Assembly: GCF_000208745.1 (NCBI RefSeq)
Contig: NC_030858.1
Location: forward strand, 2,879,728-2,943,727
From: Theobroma cacao
Taxonomy: Eukaryota; Streptophyta; Magnoliopsida; Malvales; Malvaceae
DNA: 64,000 bases
Direction: 5' to 3'
A model generated the notes under the pieces. That model was not told the DNA's origin. It was given only the letters and a program-made list of their open reading frames with translations, and did no database searches. How positions within the stretch are numbered: position 1 is the stretch's first letter; every line of letters begins with the position of its first letter. Positions 56,052 through 64,000 of the stretch are shown piece by piece. The translations under genes and the position numbers were made by a program.

Positions 56052-58890
56052 AGTAACTATAGAGGAAACCTCTTACATGGATATATGGATATTTCTGCTT
56101 GTTTTAAGTTAGGCAATCCTCCAAGATCTGCAGTTCTTGTGCAGTGGCTGCCATCAAATTTGTAGAACCGCTTTGTTAAGTGTACAGAAGAATTTAAGAA
56201 AAAAAATTTAAAATCCAGTTCTGAGTTGACTGGTAGGGCAAATGAGACTCTTTTTCAGCCTAAAAGGCTTTGTGTATTAGAAAGTTAGAGCAGAGTTCTG
56301 AAACTTGATGCACTGGCTGCCCAGGTTGGCTGTGGTAAATTTGCCTTCTCTAGTGGCAGTTTCTGGTCAAATTTTTAATTGATAGCAAACTCCTGAGAAA
56401 CTCTATAGTCATTTTGGGAGCAATGATTCCCTATTGTTGTGTGTAAACTATTACTTTGAGCAAAAACTAAAAAAATTAGCTGTGAGGAAGTAACATCTTC
56501 TCAGTAAATTGTTCATTGTAGTACTCCTAGTATTTTTGTTGTATGATTGCTTTTTGGAAGTTTGTCCACTTCTGAGAATGTGGTCATTGAACAATTTTAA
56601 GCAATTCCTCTCCCCCTTTCTGGCTACTGATGCAATTATGAAGTGCTCCTCCATCAAAGGAAGCACCTTCTGAAAATTGCTGCGTTGACCACTTAAAACA
56701 ACACTTCTTTATTCCCATTTTGCTGCGGTGATGCATTAGTCTTCAGACTTAAAAAAGATGGGAGTCATTCCAAATGAGCAGCTTTGCTTTTAATCAATGA
56801 TTTGACATGTCTATTAGTAGGTTAGAATCCAATATTCTCATGTCCCGTTGGGTAACAGGAATTTCGTTTTTCAACCCAAAAACAGGATTGTGTTTTGTCC
56901 GAAACTGAGAAGATAGAATGCTCTTGAGTCAGGGGACTTGAGGCTTGACTCTTTGTGATCTTGGTCCTATGAAAAAATGTCCCAAAACAATAAACAATGA
57001 ATTTTCTGAAAATCTTGACCTTGAATCTATGGAAAAAAAAAATATAGAGGGTTCGTGCCTTTAAGGAAAAGTCAGTAGCTATTGACTTAAAAAGTAGTAC
57101 TACTAAAAAGGAAACTAGAAAACGAGATTTGTAGATCTTTCTAGTGATAACAAAGGTTAAAAAGGAGAAGGTCAAATCTGGCCCTTACCTAAAGGGCAAC
57201 CAAGTGATTATTGTTAGTAATTAAAATGTCAAATTTTAGCCATTTACTTAATTATAATAAAACATTTAATCAATTGTTTGGGTGAGATCTTGCCACATGA
57301 CAGATATGGGTTGTGATCCTTTAGGGAGATTGCCAGATACGTGGGTGAATACTTTTCATTTGAGGCAGGTAAAATTGGGTTGCTTTTGACTTACTGTCGT
57401 ACTCATTCACCAAACCTGAAGTCAAGATAATGGTAAGTGATTAAGTTTATACTGTTGCCTTTGCATCCAATTGTCAAAGTTTAAATAATAATATTTGTAC
57501 CCATCAAGCAAAAATTAAAGTCTATGCGGAAAAAGATCAGCCTTTTCCTTCACTTGGATCGGATAAAGCATATGTCAAAAGATTTGCATGAAACATGAAC
57601 ACACTCTCCCCAAATTAGAATTCATCTCACTTCCTGTTTGCTCAATCAGCAAGAAGTTCTGTTTCCATCAGTTGAAATCCCATCCACTCCAAAGGAGAAA
57701 AATCCAAAAAATCCAAGTGATTTGTATAATTAAAGAAACTTTCATAGCAAATAATTGAGATGGATCAAATCAAACAAGGTTTGGAAGATACAATCAACAT
57801 TAAAGGGGAAAATGCCAGATGCTGATCACCAGAAAGCCTGACAAAAAATCTACCATATAATAGAAAGTATCTTTTTTTTTTTTTGTAAAAAGCAATTAAG
57901 ATAGAATTTAGACAAAGACTTGTAGGATTGGAGGATGAAAAGAGGAACATGAAAATTGGAAGGACAGAAGAAGAGAGCATGAGATGGGTGGAGATGCTTT
58001 AATATGCTCTTCAAGATTTGACATCTGTCATCTCTTTCTTTCTTTTTTCGCTCTCTATCACACGCATTAGACACACTCTCCCTCTCTTTGTCTTTTTCAT
58101 CTTATCAATGCATTTTCTTTTTCTTTAATTTTTCTCTTCTCTTTCTTCTCCACTTTCCTTCTTTTTGCTCCTTCAAGTCTCAACGCCCAGATATTATTAT
58201 TGTATGTATAAATAACAAAGAAAATAGTATAAAAAGTCAAGCTTTTTTTATGGTGAAGAAAAGAAGTCTTTTTAATCTTTAATGATCACATTTGAGCTGT
58301 TTTTCTATATTTCTTTGCTTTAAATGGTGAGTGAAGTCCATATCTTTGTTTTGCTTTACTTATTCGATCTTTTTTCTTTTTGTTTTTTCCCAAGTCTCAT
58401 TTCCCAGATGTTAAAAGCTTCTTGCTTGAAACACCTAAAAAGAGTGAGGGAAAAGAAGACTCGACTACAGTTGACAAGTTAGGTAGTAGTCATTCTTTAT
58501 TAGATAAAGTTTCTATGTTTACTTTCCTTTTCTTGATTATAATTGTAGCCAATTATTTGACAGAGAGAGGGAGGGAGTGGGTTGGGGGGAGCAAAAATTT
58601 ATAAGAGGCTGAGAAGGGTTGCCTCAGATCCAGGGAACCCTTTATATGATATCTGAAAAAGGGTACTATCCTTTTTAGGGTTTTCCTGTGATTCTTGGGG
58701 CATCACCTTTCTTGAGTTCTTTCTCATGACCCTTCTTTTAATTTTTTTTTTCTCCCAAGTCGTTCTTTTTGTGTTTGAGGATAAAGGGTTGGTTTCAAAT
58801 TTGATCTGATCGTGTGTTTTCTTAAAGTTTTATCCTTTTATTTTTAATTTTGCTTTCTGTGGATATTGAGTTGTTTCTTTCTTAACTGTA
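56052..58890. other. Intergenic region and PP2C promoter
   Basis: The NDR-kinase 3' UTR extends to about 56430. An ACGTGG element, an ABRE-like core, lies at 57339-57344. A pyrimidine-rich, TATA-containing stretch (58050-58620) probably holds the PP2C start region. Frames at 56822-57175 and others have no recognisable family. Confidence 0.45.
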
Positions 58891-58894
58891 GTTG

Positions 58895-58957
58895 ATGGAG
58901 GTAGATAAGGAAGAGTCCAGAGAAGAAGAAGTTGGAAAAAGCATAATCAAGGTCTAA
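58895..58957 (+). other. Upstream ORF 1 in the presumed PP2C leader (20 aa)
   Basis: ATG to TAA, encoding an acidic 20-residue peptide (MEVDKEESREEEVGKSIIKV). It counts only if this segment is retained in the mature leader; a leader intron could remove it. Confidence 0.4.
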
Positions 58958-59207
58958 AGTAACTATATTGGGGTACTAATTTCCACAAATGGAAGTTTGG
59001 ATCCACTTGTAGTTGACCAGATCTGACTAACCCATTTCCCTTTCACTACCTTTTTTAGCTCACCCATAAGCTGCATCCCCTGAACTTGCATCCTTTTTCG
59101 GGACACCTTTGAGTTAATTAAGGCATGGGAAATGGTCTGTTAAAACCCACCATTCACATTCCATTGTCATTCTTTATTTCAGAAGAAGGTGATAGTTTCG
59201 TTGAACA

Positions 59208-59312
59208 ATGACAGGTTGTGTGATTTTTGAGGGGTTGGAGGGTAACTTTTTGTACTGCCCAGATAGGGATTTTGATGGAGGAGATGTCTCCGACGGTCGC
59301 GGTGCCATTTAG
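59208..59312 (+). other. Overlapping upstream ORF on the PP2C start (34 aa)
   Basis: An ATG at 59208 lies 67 nt before the main ATG in another frame and reads through it, stopping at 59310-59312 inside the PP2C coding region. Ribosomes starting here cannot re-initiate at the main ATG without leaky scanning. Its context (GAACAATGA) is fair. Confidence 0.6.
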
Positions 59313-62163
59313 ATTAGGTAATTCAGTCTGTGAAAACGCTACCTTTGCTACCCGTATGGACATCACAAGACTTAAGCTTATGGCAAATCCTGCTGGTATA
59401 TTAACTGATTCTGCGACCGAGGCTACTAACCAGCCAGTAACTGGTGAAGATGTGGATTGTAACTGTGCTGCTATGGGGACGGAAGAAAGTAGTATAGAGG
59501 TGACACTGCCGGAAGAGGTCAAGGGAGAAGAAGCTACCTCTTTGGATATGTTATCTGATAGTAAAGTTAGTTGGATTGCTAGTAATGATGTTATAGCCCA
59601 AGAAAGTGAGGAGGAGGAGGATTCTTTCTCCTTGGAAGGTGATCATGTTCTTGATCTTGATAGCTCTTGTTCACTATCAGTGGCAAGTGAGACTAGTAGC
59701 CTTTATGGAGAGGATTTTTTGGGTTTCGATGTTACTTCTGAGGTAGGAACACCAAGTTCTGTGGACATTGAGAAAAGTATTTGCAGTGTAGATTTTATTG
59801 CAAAGGCCACCAAGTTTGTGGAGTCAAACGTTGAAACAGAGGTTGCAAGTGAACCCCTCGCTGTTGCAGTAAGCCTTGAGGAAGAGATTGGAGATGGGTC
59901 TGAACAAAAGCCATCTGCAGTGGTACTTCAATTGGCTGTTGAAAAGGAGCTGAGTACAACAGTTCCAGTTCCACGCAGTGTATTTGAGGTGGAATATGTG
60001 CCTCTTTGGGGATTTACCTCTATTTGTGGAAGGAGACCTGAGATGGAAGATGCAGTTGCTGCTGTCCCTCGGTTTTTAAAGGTTCCCATTCAGATGCTAA
60101 TTGGTGATCGGGTACTTGATGGCACGAGCAGGGGCTTCGCTCATCAGACTGCTCACTTCTTTGGGGTCTATGATGGTCATGGAGGCTCCCAGGTCAGTTT
60201 TGCAATTTCCTTTGTATCTTTCATGTTTAGCTTTCTTTCCTTTCCATTAAATCATGCACAAAATGTCCTGGAAGTAAATTTTTTGTTTTGGTCTTCGCCA
60301 TTGCACAGGTTGCAAACTACTGTCGTGAGCGTATTCACTCTGCATTGGCTGAGGAAATAGAGTTTGTTAAGGAATGCTGGACTAATGAAAGCATAACAGA
60401 CAGTTGCCAAGAGCTGTGGAAAAAGGCATTCACAAATTGTTTTGTTAAAGTTGATGCTGAGGTTGGAGGACAAGCTAGTCAAGAACCAGTTGCCCCAGAA
60501 ACAGTTGGTTCTACTGCCGTTGTTGCCCTTATTTGTTCTTCTCACATTGTTGTAGCAAACTGTGGAGATTCAAGAGCTGTTCTATGTCGTGGGAAAGAGC
60601 CCATGGCTTTGTCGGTGGATCATAAAGTAAGAGACCGTGAATTGCACTTTTTTATGTTGTAGTTTGCTTAATCAATTGTTGGGATTTATACCCTTTTGTT
60701 TTATTTGTTCATATATCTTAGCCCAATCGAGAAGATGAATATGAAAGGATTGAAGCAGCTGGAGGCAAGGTTATTCAATGGAATGGGCATCGAGTTTTTG
60801 GCGTTCTTGCAATGTCAAGGTCCATTGGTATGTCTTCAGGCATATGAACTCTTTTCTTTTCCCACTTTATGTTATTTATTTTTTTCTCCTTTCAAACCAT
60901 AATTGAGAAACAGAAAAGGAAGGGGGAGAACCTTTATTTCTTAAGACAATTATCCCCAAAATGACATCCTCACCATGGTGTGTCTCTAGTGAACTTAGTT
61001 ATTATCTTGTTGCAAGCAAAATCCAACATATGTCTCTTGTGAGAAAGGATTGTTTGGTGTACCCATGTGCCTCACTTGGGTCATTAGCTGTAATATCTGT
61101 GTATACTGATGCATCAAATTGCTTCAATTTGGCACAGTTCTGCCTCATTAACCATTCAGGTGTATTAATGGGGAGTGTCAGGGTAGTAATTCAAAATCTG
61201 TTATGGTTTTCATTGAATTTATTGTCTCTTGTGAGAAAGGATTGTACAGACTTGACTTATTTATTGTTGTGGTGTATGCAGTATCTATTTTATGCCTTAT
61301 TAAACTCTGTGGAGAACCTTTTTCCTTTTCTTTTGTGTGTTAACTGTTCAAAAGGAGCAGCTAATTTTTAGGAAAAGAAAACTTTGTTGACTTGGCTCAA
61401 AAGAATTATAATCCTTGAAAGAAGATTGGTAAATGTTAGCAAGAATAATGGATTATTAATATTATTTAACATAACTTTTAGTTAACTTCAAATTGTACTA
61501 TTAGTGCTGTCATTTTTTTAAAAACCATGCATCTGTTCGATATTTCCTTATGTTAAGTGCCTTGTGATAGCATTCTGAGGCTAGTTGCTTGAGTACCTCT
61601 TTCATGGAGCCATGCAGGATAATAGCAATAGAATGTAAAGTCTTCTATTTTTTCTTTGCTCAAAATGTAAAGTCTTCTATTGTCAGGTCACAAACTCTTA
61701 ATGCACCTAGTTGCAGGTGTTTCCTCTGTTGATATGGGCATTTAGGTGTACTGGATTAATGCTTGTCATAACTAATTTGACTGGGCAGAGTAAGTAAAAT
61801 GTGGAAATGACCTCGCTTGTTGTTTCAGGTGATAGATATTTGAAGCCATGGATCATTCCAGAGCCAGAAGTGATGTTTGTTCCAAGAGCAAAAGAAGATG
61901 AATGCCTCATTTTAGCCAGTGATGGTCTATGGGATGTTATGACAAATGAAGAAGCATGTGACCTGGCTAGGAGACGAATACTTCAGTGGCACAAAAAGAA
62001 CGGTGCTACACTGACTTCAGAAAGGGGTGATACAATTGATCCTGCTGCTCAAGCTGCAGCAGAATACCTCTCAAACCGCGCTCTGCAAAAAGGAAGCAAG
62101 GATAACATCACTGTAACTGTGGTGGATCTGAAAGCTCAAAGGAAGTTCAAGAGTAAGACATGA
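59275..62163 (+). CDS. HAB1: Clade A protein phosphatase 2C (HAB1-like, ABA co-receptor)
   Basis: Mg/Mn-dependent Ser/Thr phosphatase that represses ABA signalling by dephosphorylating SnRK2 kinases and is inhibited by PYR/PYL receptors. Exons: 59275-60192, 60309-60626, 60722-60827 and 61829-62163, giving 558 residues. The N-terminal 240 residues are acidic and Ser-rich and start [12 protein letters not shown] like HAB1. The catalytic domain shows [20 protein letters not shown], the metal site DGHGG at 300-304, [56 protein letters not shown] and GSKDNITV. The tryptophan that locks onto the receptor-ABA water network is Trp432 ([12 protein letters not shown]). All key residues are present, so it should be active. 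The last intron (1,001 nt) is the one whose retention gives HAB1.2 in Arabidopsis. HAB1 versus HAB2 assignment is by similarity only. Confidence 0.93.
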
Positions 62164-62916
62164 TGGTCACTGTTAACCACCATTCAGTCTCCAATCTTGC
62201 CATATGACATAATTTCATATGGTTCAATATAGTTTTTCCCATTTGATTTTTCAGGGGGGCTCTATGGCTTTATGACAGTATCAGTTTGTATGTACTATAG
62301 AACATTCACCATTCTAGTACCTCTCCATTGTTTCAAGAGTCTTGATGTAAACCATGCCAAGTTATTGGCTATTGTAAATCTTAGCTGTGCCTTAGGAAAT
62401 AGGAGATTATATCAGTTCCATGCTTTTGACATTGTGGGCAAAATTGTATTCATTATGCCTCCGAGTTAAAATCACTCTGTGAGGTATTTGTTTTGTATTA
62501 TTTCAACCGCATGGTGCTTATAAAAGTGGGCAAATTTGGAAGGTATCTCGGACCACTGTTCTGCCCACCCTTTCCTTGATTGCTTTGGACCATATGTTTC
62601 TCCTTTGTAGCACAATGAGCCGGCCAATGCTGATGTGGTTATGCAAGTGATTGTTTTTGGCCATGAAAGGTGCTTCCTTTCTCATAGTGCAGCATAATGT
62701 GTGGATGGGCGTCTATGTTGCTCCACCTTTTAACTTGAATATTGATGTTTTTCATTCCATTTTTCAAGTCTGGGAAATAAACATCGCTTTGATGTTTTAA
62801 CCAATTACTAGTAAGGTGTACTTGTGACCTACTTGAATCCATTATTTTATTCATATGAAAGCAAAGGAAAAGACTAGTAACAGTTAAATTATAAAATAAA
62901 TAAAAGAAAGATTGCC
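62164..62916. other. Convergent 3' ends of PP2C and APM1-like genes
   Basis: Holds both 3' UTRs. No further feature was seen. Confidence 0.5.
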
Positions 62917-63832
62917 CTAGGATTCGCTGATTGTCAACTTCTTCACAACTTCAGCCAGGCCTTTCTCCTTGCGAATGCTACGCACCCACTTGGCATTGAT
63001 CTGGACCTGCTCAATGCTCTGCTTCAAGGTTCTAGCAATTGAAGGCGTCGTGCGACTTGCAAAGAACTCCTTTACTTCCTTCACTTTCTCAGACGAAGCA
63101 AACTGTGAATGGAGAAGAAAATTAAGAAAACAATCAAAGTAACGGTAAACATTTTAACAAATGATCCTGAGAGTAAGCAAGAACAAAACAAAGAATTCAA
63201 AGTAGACACTGTAATAGAGAGGACAGGGCACGAACCGGCGAGACAATTGACCTGACAAAACGAGTTATTAGAAATCCAGAATCATATGTTGTCCAGATGC
63301 TATCCCAGTTATCCTGTATACCAATTATTAAACAGAGAAGAAGAAGAAGGAAAACCTTAACCTGAGCTGAAAAAGAAGAAGAAAGAGAAGTACCTTGAGC
63401 CATTTCCAAGCAACTTCACGTCCTTCGTAACGAACAGCAAGTCCAAAAACAGCATCTTGGCTACGAACCTAAAGAACATGGAAAATGATCATGATACCAT
63501 CGAATTCCAGGGTATTTAGTTTATCAAGACAAAAGCTAACTTTTGAACTAAAGAGTTCGAATACCTCAGAAGACAAGGCAAAGTTTAGAGCTTCAAGAAT
63601 TATACCCTGATCGGGACAAGATGCCAATGAATCTATAGAAAAACATGTATAAGGTTGTCACAAGTTCTATTGATTCGAGTCGTCTGCATCACAGTAGAAA
63701 AAAGGACTTTTCTGTACCTAAAACGCAAGTTTTCTCCTGGCTTAGATCAGTATCTCTATAAACTTCCAAAAGATTTTCAAGACCTGTTGTGTCAGAGGAG
63801 CTGACCTTCTGCATTACAGCTACATAAGCTGC
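62917..63832 (-). CDS. APM1: M1-family aminopeptidase, C-terminal part (gene cut by window edge)
   Basis: Five 3' exons on the minus strand: 63718-63832, 63565-63632, 63394-63468, 63236-63313 and 62917-63102, giving the last 173 residues. The sequence runs AAYVAVMQKVSSSDTTGLEN, SQEKTCVLDSLASCPDQGII, LNFALSSEVRSQDAVFGLAV, WKWLKDNWDSIWTTYDSGFL, then FASSEKVKEVKEFFASRTTP and ends LTISES. This is the ERAP1-like helical C-terminal domain of puromycin-sensitive/APM1 aminopeptidases. The HEXXH zinc catalytic part is outside the window. Family members trim N-terminal residues from peptides, and Arabidopsis APM1 is linked to auxin transport. Bases 63833-64000 are intron: the open frame there departs from the family sequence before the CAG/GCAGCT acceptor. 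Confidence 0.9.
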
Positions 63833-64000
63833 CTGCAAACAAGCATGGTCAATTAAAAGCTCAGTAGGTAAAGTTCTTTGGTTATTGTCCCAAGAACCTG
63901 AGATCAAAAACCTTTCTTATGTCAGGATGGAGGAGTTACCCCTGTTATGTTACATAGCTCAACCGTTGGACTAGGAAAAAGAAAACAACAGACGGACAGT

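Noticed and set aside
56822..57175. 117-codon open frame on - downstream of the NDR kinase
   Set aside because: Phe/Lys-rich translation of AT-rich DNA with no motif.
59154..59522. 122-codon open frame on - opposite the PP2C N-terminus
   Set aside because: It is the complement of the PP2C coding exon; Ser/Val-rich with no domain.
60961..61371. 136-codon open frame on + inside PP2C intron 3
   Set aside because: It lies wholly in an intron, has internal repeats and shows no recognisable family.

Overview
The window is nuclear DNA of a flowering plant, most likely a eudicot. The genes are split by many short AT-rich introns. Intergenic DNA is very AT-rich, with microsatellites and retroelement relics. 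The proteins are plant families: a clade A PP2C, a USP-kinase fusion, a hydroxyproline-rich cell-wall protein and a nuclear speckle RNA-binding protein. A MIR156 hairpin is also present. The species cannot be named from the sequence alone. I see no bacterial, organellar or viral gene.

Layout from left to right. An AT-rich stretch holds a decayed LINE relic (about 1.38-1.71 kb). An eIF4A gene follows on + (2.65-6.45 kb). A 4 kb gap leads to a MIR156 locus on + (TATA at 10.54 kb, hairpin at 10.78-10.86 kb). Four genes then lie head-to-tail on the minus strand: a two-domain methyltransferase (13.1-17.9 kb), Golgi tether subunit COG8 (18.4-22.9 kb), a short GPI-type proline-rich protein (24.2-24.8 kb) and a USP/coiled-coil/kinase protein (27.2-31.2 kb). 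Next come the spliceosomal cyclophilin CYP57/CWC27 on + (32.6-36.8 kb), an intronless Harbinger-transposase-derived gene on + (40.1-41.6 kb), an NSR-type RRM protein on - (43.6-46.4 kb), an NDR-family AGC kinase on + (48.9-56.1 kb), a HAB1-type PP2C on + (59.3-62.2 kb), and the 3' end of an M1 aminopeptidase on - (62.9 kb onward), cut by the window edge.

Exon models were built by hand from GT/AG signals, reading-frame phase and family similarity. For every complete gene the summed exon lengths divide by three. The gene order matches two Arabidopsis neighbourhoods as I remember them: MIR156E-COG8-proline-rich-USP kinase-HARBI-like on chromosome 5, and CYP57-NDR kinase-APM1 on chromosome 4. They are interleaved here, as expected of one ancestral block.

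The genes do not form a pathway. Shared themes are RNA and translation (eIF4A, tRNA-type methyltransferase, CWC27, NSR), signalling (PP2C, NDR, USP-kinase), and Golgi or cell wall (COG8, proline-rich protein). I found no convincing new multi-gene system. The most notable points are a probable U12-type intron and a repeat-expanded N-terminus in the NSR gene, a domesticated transposase with all three catalytic acids replaced, a GC-AG intron in CYP57, an overlapping upstream ORF on the PP2C start, a SINE with clear target-site duplication, and intronic duplications that copy splice-site-like sequence.
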